From the NCBI RefSeq assembly GCF_030345075.1, contig NZ_CP128361.1, forward strand, positions 3,472,001-3,536,000: a stretch of 64,000 nt of DNA. Reading direction: 5' to 3'. A program made the translations under genes and the position numbers. The DNA comes from Solwaraspora sp. WMMA2065. Its GTDB lineage: Bacteria > Actinomycetota > Actinomycetes > Mycobacteriales > Micromonosporaceae. The notes under the pieces are model-generated. The model was not told where the DNA came from. It worked only from the letters and a program-made list of their open reading frames with translations, and did not search any database. This document shows, piece by piece, positions 33,050 through 42,655 of this stretch (position 1 is the first letter of the stretch; every line of letters begins with the position of its first letter).

Positions 33050-34111
33050 TCAATCGATGCGTTTCGACGCGTCGGACGGCGGGACGGTCGATGCGCGGAC
33101 CGCCAGCGTCGGGCGGAACCCGATCTCCCGGTGAGCGTGCCCCGGCCTGGCCTCGTCCAGCAGCAGTTCGGCGGCGGCCCGGCCCAGCCGATACTTCGGC
33201 TGGCTGACCGTGGTCAGCGCAGGCGCCAGCCGGCGGGCGAACGGCAGGTCGTCGTAGCCGACGACCGAGATGTCCGCCGGCACCCGGACACCGGCTGCGG
33301 CAAACCCGTCCAGCAGGCCCAGCGCCGCCGTGTCGTTGAGACAGACCACCGCGGTCACCGGCGGGGTCGCGGCGAGAATCAGCGCCGACGCCGAGGCGGC
33401 GGCTTCGACCAGCGGCGGCGGATGCAGCGGTACGCGGACGTCCAGCAACCCCGTCGCCGGGTCGAGACCGGCGGCGGCCAGCGCCCTGCGTACGCCGTCG
33501 CGACGGCGGGCCACCGGCCCGGCGTCCCGGGTGCCGCCGAGGAACGCGATCCTGCGGTGCCCCAGCCCGACCAGATGCTCACCGGCCAGCCGGCCACCGG
33601 CGACGTCGTCGACCGCGACCGCGCACAGGTCGAGCCCTGCGCGCGGATGGTCGATCAGCACGACCGCCATCCCGTGCCGACTCATCCACAGCAGCGGCGC
33701 CGGGTCCGCACCGACCGGCGCGATGATGACGCCCCGTACGGCCTGGGTCTGCAGCAGTTTCAGCAACTGCCGCTCCTTGGCCGGGCGCAGGTCTGTGCTG
33801 CAGGCCAGCACCAGACAGCCGTGCTCGGCGAGCTCGTCCTCGATGCCCCGGTTGACCTCGGCGTAGAACGGGTTGGCCAGGTCAAGGGTGACGCTGGCGA
33901 CGATCGGGCTGGGCCGGCCGCGCAACTGCCGGGCCGGACCGTTCGGCACATAGCCGACGGACTCGATGACGGCCTCCACCCGGCGGCGGGTCGCTGGCGC
34001 GACGATCGACGGTCGGCTCAGCACGTTGGCCGCGGTGGAGACCGATACGCCAGCGGCCCGAGCGACCTCACGCATGCCGATCCGCCGTACCGGTACGTCC
34101 CTGGGCACCAC
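33050..34111 (-). CDS. LacI-family transcriptional regulator
   Basis: The 353-residue protein has an N-terminal LacI HTH (MREVARAAGVSVSTAANVLS), hinge (YVPNGPARQLRGRPS) and a periplasmic-binding-protein-like sugar domain (VASVTLDLANPFYAEVNRGI, VVGYDDLPFARRLAPALTTV). The start is GTG 34111 after GGAGGGG. It probably repressed the neighbouring GH5 gene, now broken, so its present target may be elsewhere. Confidence 0.92.
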   Translation of the reverse strand: MVPRDVPVRRIGMREVARAAGVSVSTAANVLSRPSIVAPATRRRVEAVIESVGYVPNGPARQLRGRPSPIVASVTLDLANPFYAEVNRGIEDELAEHGCLVLACSTDLRPAKERQLLKLLQTQAVRGVIIAPVGADPAPLLWMSRHGMAVVLIDHPRAGLDLCAVAVDDVAGGRLAGEHLVGLGHRRIAFLGGTRDAGPVARRRDGVRRALAAAGLDPATGLLDVRVPLHPPPLVEAAASASALILAATPPVTAVVCLNDTAALGLLDGFAAAGVRVPADISVVGYDDLPFARRLAPALTTVSQPKYRLGRAAAELLLDEARPGHAHREIGFRPTLAVRASTVPPSDASKRID

Positions 34112-34296
34112 GGTCCCCTCCCGCCCGTCGCTGGGTCATCGCAGGTGGCACGCCTGATGTTCGGACAGCTGCCGGTAGTCCGCAAAGTGAGTCCACAATA
34201 GTCAATACATGGACGGCCGCGACAGCCGCCGACCGGGTCGATGTCCGCCGACGAATATCCGCCCGGTGCCCGGGCACCCGGTGGCACGATGGCAGC

Positions 34297-35007
34297 ATGA
34301 TGACGATCGGCATGCTCGGCGGCATGAGCTGGGAAAGCAGCGCGCACTACTACCGGCTCGCCAACGAACTGGTCCGCGACCGGCTGGGTGGGCACCATTC
34401 GGCACGGTGCGTGCTCTACTCGGTCGACTTCGCCGACGTCGAACGACGGCAGGCGGTCAGTGAGTGGGACGAAGCCGCCGACCTGCTCGCTGACGCGGCC
34501 CGGCGGGTCGAAGCGGCCGGTGCCGACCTGCTGCTGCTGTGCACCAACACCATGCACAAGGTCGCCGATCAGGTCGCCGCCGCAATCGACATCCCGTTGC
34601 TGCACATCGCCGACGTCACCGCTGACGCGGTCCGCAGCCACGGGCTGCACACGGTCGGTTTGCTCGGCACCGCCTTCACCATGGAGCAGGACTTCCTACG
34701 CGAGCGGCTGGCCGGCCATGGCCTGACAGTCCTGGTGCCCGACGCCGCAGACCGCAAGATGGTCCACTCGGTCATCTACGACGAGCTGTGCCTCGGAGTG
34801 GTCAGCGAGTCGTCCCGGGCCAGGTACCTGAAGGTGATCGAGCGGCTGATCGCCGCCGGCGCGCAGGGCGTGGTGCTCGGCTGCACCGAGATCGAGCTGC
34901 TGGTCCGTCAAGAGGACACCCCGCTGCTGCTCTTCCCGACCAGCCGGCTGCACGTCGCCGCCGCCGTCGACCAGGCGATCGTTGCCGAAGCAACGGTCAC
35001 CGCCTGA
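34297..35007 (+). CDS. Aspartate/glutamate racemase family protein
   Basis: The 236-residue protein (MMTIGMLGGMSWESSAHYYR) has the two catalytic Cys of the Asp/Glu racemase superfamily, in LLCTNTMHKVAD and VVLGCTEIELLV. The GGMSWESS motif fits the aspartate racemase (YgeA-like) branch, which interconverts amino-acid stereoisomers without a cofactor. Single gene, start ATG 34297. Confidence 0.93.
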   Translation: MMTIGMLGGMSWESSAHYYRLANELVRDRLGGHHSARCVLYSVDFADVERRQAVSEWDEAADLLADAARRVEAAGADLLLLCTNTMHKVADQVAAAIDIPLLHIADVTADAVRSHGLHTVGLLGTAFTMEQDFLRERLAGHGLTVLVPDAADRKMVHSVIYDELCLGVVSESSRARYLKVIERLIAAGAQGVVLGCTEIELLVRQEDTPLLLFPTSRLHVAAAVDQAIVAEATVTA

Positions 35008-35077
35008 GCTGTGGCGGGTCCCGCCAGCGGGCGTCCCCCGGCGGGTCGACGCCCGCCGGGGGACCGGAACCGGCGGT

Positions 35078-36991
35078 TCAGACGGTACGGGCCAGTCGGT
35101 CGGCGAGCAGCTTGGCGAACCGGGCCGGGTCGTCCAGCTCACCGCCCTCGGCGAGCAGCGCGGTGCCGTACAGCAGCTCGGCGGTCTCGGCCAGCGCCGG
35201 ATCGTCGGCGCGGGCACCGTACGCCTCACGCAGCCCGGTGACCAGTGGGTGGGTCGGGTTCAGCTCCAGAATCCGCTTGATCTTCGGCCCGTCCTGGCCC
35301 ATCGCCCGGTACATCCGTTCCAGCGCCGGGGTCATGTCCGCGGCGTCGCCGACCAGGCAGGCCGGCGAGGTGGTCAGCCGGGTGGAGAGCCGTACCTCCT
35401 TGACCTGCTCGTCGAGCGTCTGGCCCAGCCAGGACAGCAGCGGGGCGTACGTTTCCTTCTGCTGTTCCCGCTCCGGGTCGGACTCGGCGGTGTCGTCGTC
35501 GCCGGCCAGGTCGACCTGGCCCTTGGCGATCGACCGCAGCTTCTTGCCGTCGTAGTCGGCGACCGACTCGACCCACATCTCGTCGACCGGGTCGGTGAGC
35601 AGCAGGACCTCGTACCCCTTGGCCTTGAACGCCTCCATGTGCGGGGAGTTCTCGATCATCGTGCGGGACTCGCCGGTCATGTAGTAGATGTCCTCCTGAC
35701 CGTCCTTCATCCGCTCGATGTACCCGGCCAGAGTGGTCAGCTGCTCCGGATCGTGGGTCGAGGCGAACGACGAGATGTCCAGGATCGCCCGCTGGTTCTC
35801 GTAGTCGTTGAGCAGGCCTTCCTTCACCGCCCGGCCGAGCTGGGTCCAGAACGTGCGGTACCGGTCGGCGTCGTTGTCCATCAACTCCTTGAGCGAGGAG
35901 AGCACCTTCTTCACCAGCCGCCGCCGGATCAGCTGGATCTGCCGGTCCTGCTGCAGGATCTCCCGGCTGATGTTCAACGAAAGGTCCTGCGCGTCGACGA
36001 CACCCTTGATGAACCGCAGGTACTCCGGGATCAGCGCCTCGCAGTCGTCCATGATGAACACGCGCTTGACGTACAGCTGCACGCCGCGCCGCGCGTCCCG
36101 CATGAACAGGTCAAACGGCGCCTGCGCCGGCACGAACAGCAACGCCTCGTACTCGAAGGTGCCTTCGGCCTTCATGTGGATGATGTCGAGCGGGTCGTTC
36201 CAGTCGTGGCTGACGTGCTTGTAGAACTCCTTGTACTCGTCGTCGGTGACCTCGGAACGGGGCCGCGCCCACAGCGCCTTCATCGAGTTGAGGGTGACCA
36301 CCTCGCTGGTGGTCTCACCGTCGGATTCACCGGGACGCTCGGTGGTGGTGCGGATCGGCCAGGCGATGAAGTCCGAGTACCGCTTGACGATCTCCCGGAT
36401 CTTCCACTCTTCGGTGTAGTCGTGCAGTTGGTCGTCCTTGTCCTCGGGCTTGAGGTGCAGGGTGACCGTGGTGCCCTGGGGCGCCTCGTCGAGCGTCTCG
36501 ATGGTGTAGGTGCCCTCGCCGGACGACTCCCAGCGGGTCGCCTCGGTCTCCCCGGCCCGCCGGGTGGTCAGGACGACCCGGTCGGCGACCATGAAGGTGG
36601 CGTAGAAGCCGACGCCGAACTGCCCGATCAGCTCCTGCGCGGCGGCTTCCTTGGATTCCTTCATCTTGCGCAGCAGCTCGGCGGTGCCGGACTTGGCGAT
36701 GGTGCCGATCAGGCTGACCACCTCGTCCCGCGACATGCCGATGCCGTTGTCCCGCACAGTGAGGGTGCGCTGTTCGCGGTCGGCCTCGACCTCGATGTGC
36801 AGGTCCGACGTGTCGACGTCGAGATCCTTGTCGACCAGCGCCTGCAAGCGCAGTTTGTCCAGCGCGTCGGAGGCGTTCGAGATCAACTCGCGCAGGAAGA
36901 TGTCCTTGTTCGAGTAGATTGAATGGACCATCAGCTGCAAGAGCTGGCGCGCCTCGGCCTGGAACTCACGCGTCTCGACCCCGGTGCTCAC
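35078..36991 (-). CDS. htpG: Molecular chaperone HtpG (Hsp90)
   Basis: The 637-residue Hsp90 has the GHKL ATPase motifs (ELISNASDALDKLRLQALV, DNGIGM, GQFGVGFYATFM) in its N-terminal domain, the middle-domain catalytic loop (LSLNISREILQQDRQIQLIR) and a dimerisation domain. GTG 36991 has AGGAGG 8 bases upstream, inside the end of modC, so the two overlap by 26 bases. The length is usual for bacteria. It acts as an ATP-dependent folding chaperone in the cytoplasm. Confidence 0.97.
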   Translation of the reverse strand: MSTGVETREFQAEARQLLQLMVHSIYSNKDIFLRELISNASDALDKLRLQALVDKDLDVDTSDLHIEVEADREQRTLTVRDNGIGMSRDEVVSLIGTIAKSGTAELLRKMKESKEAAAQELIGQFGVGFYATFMVADRVVLTTRRAGETEATRWESSGEGTYTIETLDEAPQGTTVTLHLKPEDKDDQLHDYTEEWKIREIVKRYSDFIAWPIRTTTERPGESDGETTSEVVTLNSMKALWARPRSEVTDDEYKEFYKHVSHDWNDPLDIIHMKAEGTFEYEALLFVPAQAPFDLFMRDARRGVQLYVKRVFIMDDCEALIPEYLRFIKGVVDAQDLSLNISREILQQDRQIQLIRRRLVKKVLSSLKELMDNDADRYRTFWTQLGRAVKEGLLNDYENQRAILDISSFASTHDPEQLTTLAGYIERMKDGQEDIYYMTGESRTMIENSPHMEAFKAKGYEVLLLTDPVDEMWVESVADYDGKKLRSIAKGQVDLAGDDDTAESDPEREQQKETYAPLLSWLGQTLDEQVKEVRLSTRLTTSPACLVGDAADMTPALERMYRAMGQDGPKIKRILELNPTHPLVTGLREAYGARADDPALAETAELLYGTALLAEGGELDDPARFAKLLADRLARTV

Positions 36992-38162
36992 CTGGATTCC
37001 CTCCTGGAGACGAATTGCCGTCGGAAGCATGGCTTCCACCGAGAATCGTACGGTCCGGGTCTGCCGGATACCCGGCCACCTCGGTCGCCTTGAGCGTCGC
37101 CCACACCCGCTCGCCGCGACGCAGGTCGAGGTGCGCGGCCGCCGCCGCGGTGACGTCCGCTCCGACCGGTAACGGCCCGGCCAACTCGACCCGCAGCCGG
37201 TCGCCGTTGCGGGCGACACTGCTGACGGTGGCCGGCCACGAGTTGCGCGGGCTGCCGTCCGGACGCTGCCGGTAGAGCGCCACCGCCGACGGTGGGAACG
37301 CCACGAACACGTCGCCGCGCTGTGGCTCGGCGGCGACCAGCCGGAAGCCGCCGGGCAGCGTGACGCTGCTCCCGTCCCCGCTGCCCCGGTAGAGGTTGAG
37401 CCCGACCAGCCGGGCCACGTAGTCACTGCGCGGGCGGGCGGTGACGGTGGCCGCGTCACCCGACTGCACCAGCCGGCCGTTCTCGACGATCACCAGCCGG
37501 TCGGCGAGCATCATCGCGTCCAACGGGTCGTGGCTGACCAGCACGGCGACGCCGGTGTGCGCGGCGAGGTGCTGCCGCAGGTGGGCGCGGGTCTCCGCGC
37601 GGGTCCGGGCGTCGAGCGCGGCGAGCGGCTCGTCGAGCAGCAGCAGTTGCGGGCGTACGGCGAGCGCCCGGGCCAACGCGACCCGCTGCGCCTGCCCGCC
37701 GGACAGTTCCCGGGGCCGGCGGCGGGCGTGCCCGGTCAGCCCGACCCGGTCCAGCCAGCCAGCCGCCGTGTCGCGCGCGACGCGACGCGGCACGCCGTGG
37801 CTACGCGGCCCGAACGCCACGTTGTCCAGCGCGGTCAGGTGCGGAAACAGCAGATAGTCTTGGAAGACCACGCCGATCGGCCGGTGCTCCGGTGCCACCA
37901 GCAACCCCGCGTCCGGCTGGTCCAGCGTCCGGTCGCCGAGGCGCAGGTGGCCGGCGTGCAGCGGCTGCAGTCCGGCGAGGGCCCGCAGCGCCGTGGTCTT
38001 GCCGGCGCCGTTGGGCCCGAGCAGCGCGACCACTTCCCCGGGGACGACGGTCAGCCGCAGGTCGAGGGTGAACCCGGTGCGGCGGACCACCAGATGTGCG
38101 TCGAGCGCCGCCGCCGGCCCCGGGTCGGGGACGGGGTCGTCGGCCCGTCGCCGCGTGGTCAC
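36966..38162 (-). CDS. modC: Molybdate ABC transporter ATP-binding protein
   Basis: The 398-residue ATPase has Walker A (LLGPNGAGKTTALRALAG), Q-loop (VFQDYLLFPHL), signature (LSGGQAQRVALARALA), Walker B (LLLDEPLAALD), and C-terminal TOBE-type strands (about 280-370). It should energise ModB. It overlaps modB in GTGA and htpG by 26 bases, so htpG is probably partly read from the mod promoter. Single ATPase length is slightly long because of the C-terminal tail. Confidence 0.9.
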   Translation of the reverse strand: MTTRRRADDPVPDPGPAAALDAHLVVRRTGFTLDLRLTVVPGEVVALLGPNGAGKTTALRALAGLQPLHAGHLRLGDRTLDQPDAGLLVAPEHRPIGVVFQDYLLFPHLTALDNVAFGPRSHGVPRRVARDTAAGWLDRVGLTGHARRRPRELSGGQAQRVALARALAVRPQLLLLDEPLAALDARTRAETRAHLRQHLAAHTGVAVLVSHDPLDAMMLADRLVIVENGRLVQSGDAATVTARPRSDYVARLVGLNLYRGSGDGSSVTLPGGFRLVAAEPQRGDVFVAFPPSAVALYRQRPDGSPRNSWPATVSSVARNGDRLRVELAGPLPVGADVTAAAAAHLDLRRGERVWATLKATEVAGYPADPDRTILGGSHASDGNSSPGGNPGEHRGRDA

Positions 38163-38989
38163 CGCAGACCACCGACCCAGCGCTCCCGCAGCCCGGCGAG
38201 AATCACCACTGACACGGTCAGCAGCAGCAGGCTCAGCACGATCGCGGCGTCGAAGTCCTGCTCCAGGGCGAGGTAGACGGCGAGCGGCATGGTCTGCGTA
38301 CGGCCGGGGAAGTTGCCGGCGAAGGTGATGGTGGCACCGAACTCGCCGAGCGCCCGCGCCCAGCACAGCACCGAACCGGCGGCGATCCCGGGGCCGACCA
38401 TCGGCAGGGTGACTCGGCGGAACGTGGTCCACCGGCTGGCCCCGAGGGTGGCGGCGGCCTCCTCGTACCGGGGGTCGGCACCGCGCAGCGCGCCCTCGAC
38501 CGCGATGATCAGGAACGGCATGGCGACGAACGCTTCGGCGAGCACGACGGCGGTGGTGGTGAACGGCAGGGTCACCCCGAACGCGCTGTCCAGCCAGCCG
38601 CCGACCAGGCCGCGCCGGCCGTAGACGAGCAGCAGCGCGACGCCGCCGACCACCGGCGGCAGCACCAGCGGCACGGTGACCAGGGCGCGGATCAGGCCCC
38701 GGCCGGGAAACCGGGTGCGGGCCAGCAACCAGGCCAGCGGTACGCCGAGCAGCAGGCAGAGCACGGTGGCGGCAGTGGCGGTCAGCAGGGACAGCCGCAG
38801 CGCGTCGAGGACGCCGGGCGCGGTGAGCCGGGCCGGCAGCTGCGCCCACGGGGTACGCAGCAGCAGGCCGGCCAGCGGCAGCGTCAGGAAGGCCAGTCCG
38901 GCCAGGGCGGGCAGGGCGAGGAAGACCGGCGGCCGCCGGTCGGTGCGGCGACGTCGCCGGCTGACGGCGGGCGGCGCGGGCGTGGTCAC
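38159..38989 (-). CDS. modB: Molybdate ABC transporter permease
   Basis: The 276-residue permease has six membrane helices, and its EAA loop (EEAAATLGASRWTTFRRVTL) contacts the ATPase. WARALGEFGATITFAGNF is typical of ModB/CysT permeases. Overlaps modA and modC in GTGA. Confidence 0.92.
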   Translation of the reverse strand: MTTPAPPAVSRRRRRTDRRPPVFLALPALAGLAFLTLPLAGLLLRTPWAQLPARLTAPGVLDALRLSLLTATAATVLCLLLGVPLAWLLARTRFPGRGLIRALVTVPLVLPPVVGGVALLLVYGRRGLVGGWLDSAFGVTLPFTTTAVVLAEAFVAMPFLIIAVEGALRGADPRYEEAAATLGASRWTTFRRVTLPMVGPGIAAGSVLCWARALGEFGATITFAGNFPGRTQTMPLAVYLALEQDFDAAIVLSLLLLTVSVVILAGLRERWVGGLR

Positions 38990-39783
38990 GGACGCTGGAA
39001 GCCGGCGTCGGTCAGGTCGGCCTGGCCGGCGGCGGAGCGGACGTACCCGACGAAGGCCTCCCCGGCCTGCGGGTTGGTGGCAGCAGCCAGGGTGACGATC
39101 GGGTATTCGTTGATCGCCTGGCCGGACTCGGCGAACTCGACGGCGTCGACCTCGTCGGCGGCGGCGGCCGCGTCAGTGCGGTAGACGACGGCGGCGTCCA
39201 CCTCGCCGAGGCGGACCTTGGACAGCGCGGCGCGGACGTCCCGTTCGAAGGTTACCGGGACGAGGTCGCTGCCGGCGGCGTCGAGCGCGGTACGGGCGGC
39301 CGCCCCGCATGGCACCTGCTCAGCGCAGAGGGCGACCTTGACGCCGGACCTGGTGAGGTCGGCCAGCCCGGTGACGCCGGCCGGGTTGCCGTCCGGCACC
39401 GCGATGACCAGCTGGTTGCGGGCGAAGACGGCCGGTTCGCTGGCTGCCTCGCCTGCGGAGACGACCGTTGCCATGGTGGCCGGGCTGGCGGCGGCGAACA
39501 CGTCGGCGGGTGCCCCGGCGGTGATCTGCTGGGCTAGCTGGGAGCTGCCGGCGAAGCTGAAGGTGACGGACACACCGGGGTTGGCCGCCTCGAAGTCGGC
39601 CCCGATTCGGGTGAACGCGTCGGTCAGCGAGGCGGCGGCCAGCACGGTGAGTGGGCCGGTGACGCCGGCTACGGCGTCGTCCCGGCTGTCGCCGGGCGCC
39701 GCCGCAGGGCCGGTGGCGCAGCCGGCGGCCAGCAGCGCGGTGGCGAGAACGGTGCCGTACGTCCGCCGGTGAGTCGTCGTCAC
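38986..39783 (-). CDS. modA: Molybdate-binding lipoprotein
   Basis: From GTG 39783 the protein is 265 residues with a signal ending in lipobox LLAAGC. The mature part has the ModA pattern: TVLAAASLTDAFTRIGADFE, FSFAGSSQLAQQITAGAPAD, VFAAASPATM, and QLVIAVPDGN. Ser residues in AAASL and GSS bind the oxyanion in this family. An upstream open frame to 40083 is unsupported. It leads the modABC operon. Confidence 0.92.
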   Translation of the reverse strand: MTTTHRRTYGTVLATALLAAGCATGPAAAPGDSRDDAVAGVTGPLTVLAAASLTDAFTRIGADFEAANPGVSVTFSFAGSSQLAQQITAGAPADVFAAASPATMATVVSAGEAASEPAVFARNQLVIAVPDGNPAGVTGLADLTRSGVKVALCAEQVPCGAAARTALDAAGSDLVPVTFERDVRAALSKVRLGEVDAAVVYRTDAAAAADEVDAVEFAESGQAINEYPIVTLAAATNPQAGEAFVGYVRSAAGQADLTDAGFQRP

Positions 39784-39793
39784 GCGGACCAGC

Positions 39794-39801
39794 GTATATA
39801 C
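39794..39801 (-). promoter_or_regulatory. Candidate modA -10/regulatory motif
   Basis: GTATATAC is a palindrome 10 bases upstream of the modA GTG. It could be a -10 hexamer (TATATA) giving a very short leader, or a half of a ModE-like site, which also contains TATATA. Both are pattern-based. Confidence 0.35.
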
Positions 39802-40132
39802 CGCAGAAGCGAGGCCGGATACCGTCGCCAGGCAGCTGGCAGGTGCGATGACCTCGGTCCGACCGGTCCCACGCTGGCGAGTGCCCCGCCAGGTGTCGAC
39901 GGCCGCCGCTCGGCGAATTCTGGCCGGACGTCGCCGATTTCCACCGATCCGGCGTCGTGAGCGATACAACCAGCCGGCCGTGTTGCCAATATCTGACACC
40001 GGCCTGACGTCGTCGCTGATTGTCGCTGCTCGAACTCCGGAGGTATAAACGATTCGCCGCGCCGCACACTGGCGGAGAGCCATGTCGTCGCGCCATTGCC
40101 CGCAACCTGACAGATCCTGATCTGGAGATCAG
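39802..40132. other. Divergent intergenic region between modA and the two-gene membrane system
   Basis: No gene is supported. The region must hold promoters for modA and for the 113-residue gene; AATATCTGACA near 39990 and the short leader GGAGATCAG before 40133 are visible. No strong palindrome other than GATCTGGAGATC at the ribosome site. Confidence 0.4.
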
Positions 40133-40474
40133 ATGGCCAACTTCAATGCTCGACGTGACATCAAGATCAACGAGCAGATCATCTTCGAGCAGTCAGGCGG
40201 TACGGAGGATCTCGGCGGCGTCGTGGCGTTACAGGAGGCGTTGGAGCGACTGGGCGAGATGCTCGCCAACGCTCGGTCCCGAGGCGAACTGGCCGAGGCA
40301 GATTACGCTGCGGCGCAGCGCGAGTTGATCTGCGCACAGCAACAACTTCCTGCTGATGATCGGGAAGAGCAGCGTGCGCTGCAGGCCGCGCTGACCCGGA
40401 TCGGGAAGATTCTTCCCGGTACGCTGGCGATCAGCGCGAACGTGGCGACGATCCTGGGTTCCTTCGGGGCATGA
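40133..40474 (+). CDS. Small protein of a two-gene system (ARRDIKIN motif)
   Basis: The 113-residue protein starts MANFNARRDIKINEQIIFEQ, a motif also found near the N-terminus of the next protein (NLYAARDINIGKQVLIENK). The rest is two amphipathic helices (VVALQEALERLGEMLANARS, ADYAAAQRELICAQQQLPAD) and a hydrophobic end (LPGTLAISANVATILGSFGA). N-terminal segments of the ARDI-NI kind are common in predicted conflict and STAND-associated proteins. ATG 40133 follows GGAGATC. A TTA codon occurs at 40229-40231. The stop overlaps the next gene in ATGA. Function unknown. Confidence 0.7.
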   Translation: MANFNARRDIKINEQIIFEQSGGTEDLGGVVALQEALERLGEMLANARSRGELAEADYAAAQRELICAQQQLPADDREEQRALQAALTRIGKILPGTLAISANVATILGSFGA

Positions 40475-42651
40475 GCATGCCGACCGGGGCCTTCAGTCAA
40501 CCCGTGCAGCAGCCACGGCAGCCGACCGACCGGAACCTGTACGCCGCTCGTGACATTAACATCGGCAAACAGGTCCTGATTGAGAACAAGACATATCAGG
40601 TCAACCCGCAGGCCTCTTTCGAGGAGCGGCTCGCGGCCGCCGAGCGGATGCTCCGAGGCGGTGTAGTCACTTCCGCCCGCGAACTGCTCCGAGATCTGAT
40701 CACCTCGCCGCAGTCGTCCAACAAGGTGGTCTACTACTACCTCGTCGCGGTGCTGAGCGGCCGAACGGTGGACCACCTGTCTGATGATGAGTTCCGTACG
40801 ATCAACGGACAGGCTCAGCTCACCAAAGACCGACCTCGCGACGAGTGGACCGAAGCACTGGAAACCGTCGAGATGATGGTCGCAAACTCAACTCAGCAGG
40901 CAGCCGACGAGTCCCAGATCAGCATACACCGCATCCTGGACCGCTTTCAGAAGCTTGACAGTAAACGACGAGAGGAAATAATCCGGCACCTGGACATGAT
41001 TCTGTCCGGGCAGCTCCAGGATCTGCTGGATGCCAAGCTGGCTGGCGAGATAAGCACCCAAAGGATGGGAGACGGCCGCCGCGACCGGGTCTGGATGTTC
41101 TTTGAGCCGATCCCGCTGGCCCCGCAGCCGATGCCGGTCGCCCCGGAAAAGAGCAGACTCGACGCCTGGATCCGGCTTGGGCTGGGCCTCGCCGCCGTCG
41201 GCGGCGGCGTAGCCCTCGCCCTCCTGACCGCCGGAAGGCAGAGTCTCGGCGGCAGCGCCCTGGTCACGCTTCTTTGGCTTGCCGGCGGCGCGGGCATCGC
41301 GTTGTTTGGTCCCCGGCACGACTGGATGCGCCGCCGCCTCGCCCGCAGCGAACGAGAGTTTAGCTCGTACGCCGACACGCTACCGGCCGGCTGGTCCGCG
41401 CCACAGCCGTTCAGCTCCGTTCTCGAACGCCTCGTCAGCGACAGTTTCGCAAGCTTCCGCCCCCGAGAACGACTGTCCGACGTGCAGTGGGCCGGGCTAA
41501 CTGTCGGCATCCGCGCCACCCTTCGTCGCGATCTCACGCTGTTGTACGGCTACCCCGACGCGGACGTGGCAAGGATCCGGTGGCTGGTGCGGTGGTACGC
41601 ATGGCGCGCCGCCGACCAGTGGCGGCGTGGCAAACTGGCGGAGTTCCGCGAACGGCTACGTGTTCCCTTTTCAGTGCGTGTCGGTGTTTCCTCGGGATGG
41701 ACAGCCTTCCACATCGCCACCGTTACCGCCGTGATTCTCGGAATGTTCGCCATGCCGTGGCACGCACTGCTCGCAGCGATGCTGCTCGTCACGGGTGAGT
41801 GGGTATCGTGGAAGGCGCTGCTGACCCTGCAGTCGGAGCGGATCCGCTACGCGGAGGAGAGCCGGGAGTCCACTGCCCGACTGGCTGCCGAGCGGACCGA
41901 GTTCGGCCGATGGTCGCAGGTGCTCGCCGACCGGCCGTCCGACGAGGAGATGGCCCGCTGGCTCGACTATGACAAGGTCTTCATCCGAATGGAGGTGATG
42001 CGCGACTACGGGTTGTCGAACCGCGACGTCATCACGCATGTGCTGATGACCCAGGAGGCACCGGACGCATTGCGCGCCCGGGTACTGCACGGGCCACCTC
42101 GTTACTCGAAGTACGAGATGATCCTCTTTCTATTGAGTCAACGCGGCGTCCGCCAGGTCGCCATGTCTATGGATTTCGCCACCGGAACGCTGAGCAACGA
42201 AAGCCGACAGACGTTCCGGTACGACATGATTGAGTCGGTACGGGTAGATGAATTCGGCCTCCGACTTTCCGACGGACAACGCAAGCTTCTCTCACCTCAG
42301 GAGGCAGGCGCATTTGGGCCGCACGTGAACAAACTCGTAACCCGCCAAGCATTTAACCTCAACCTCGCGGGGGGCCGCGAAATCAACGTACTGGTCGAGA
42401 ACTTCGAGAAGGGTTTCCTGGGACCGGAGGAGAACCTTGCACGGCTGCGGCAGCTGGCGCTCAGTTCCTCCGGCATCAGCTCCGCGATCCGAATCCTGGA
42501 GTCGGTTTCCGCAGACGGACGGGACTGGATCACCGACGAGCAGCGGAGGCTGCGGCGGAGGCTCCAGCTCGATAGCAGCGGCGACACGGCGAAGGCCCTC
42601 CCGCCGTCCTCTGACGGCGACGACCGTGACGGCGGCCCGTGGTCCACTTGA
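40471..42651 (+). CDS. 726-residue membrane protein, partner of the ARRDIKIN protein
   Basis: Residues 21-45 repeat the motif of the upstream protein (NLYAARDINIGKQVLIENKT). Residues 48-195 are helical; four membrane helices lie near 234-255, 262-280, 408-427 and 429-447. A C-terminal domain (about 480-700) has MARWLDYDKVFIRMEVMRDY, YEMILFLLSQRGVRQVAMSM and ends acidic. No catalytic motif is seen. It overlaps the first gene in ATGA, so both are made together. The plan (shared N-terminal tag, helical sensor, membrane core) could suit a membrane effector, but no function is established. GC is lower than the ABC exporter gene that follows. Confidence 0.75.
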   Translation: MSMPTGAFSQPVQQPRQPTDRNLYAARDINIGKQVLIENKTYQVNPQASFEERLAAAERMLRGGVVTSARELLRDLITSPQSSNKVVYYYLVAVLSGRTVDHLSDDEFRTINGQAQLTKDRPRDEWTEALETVEMMVANSTQQAADESQISIHRILDRFQKLDSKRREEIIRHLDMILSGQLQDLLDAKLAGEISTQRMGDGRRDRVWMFFEPIPLAPQPMPVAPEKSRLDAWIRLGLGLAAVGGGVALALLTAGRQSLGGSALVTLLWLAGGAGIALFGPRHDWMRRRLARSEREFSSYADTLPAGWSAPQPFSSVLERLVSDSFASFRPRERLSDVQWAGLTVGIRATLRRDLTLLYGYPDADVARIRWLVRWYAWRAADQWRRGKLAEFRERLRVPFSVRVGVSSGWTAFHIATVTAVILGMFAMPWHALLAAMLLVTGEWVSWKALLTLQSERIRYAEESRESTARLAAERTEFGRWSQVLADRPSDEEMARWLDYDKVFIRMEVMRDYGLSNRDVITHVLMTQEAPDALRARVLHGPPRYSKYEMILFLLSQRGVRQVAMSMDFATGTLSNESRQTFRYDMIESVRVDEFGLRLSDGQRKLLSPQEAGAFGPHVNKLVTRQAFNLNLAGGREINVLVENFEKGFLGPEENLARLRQLALSSSGISSAIRILESVSADGRDWITDEQRRLRRRLQLDSSGDTAKALPPSSDGDDRDGGPWST

Positions 42652-42655
42652 TGGT

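Noticed and set aside
34982-36922. 646-codon plus-strand frame over htpG
   Set aside because: Antisense to a clear Hsp90 gene; no start signal or domain.
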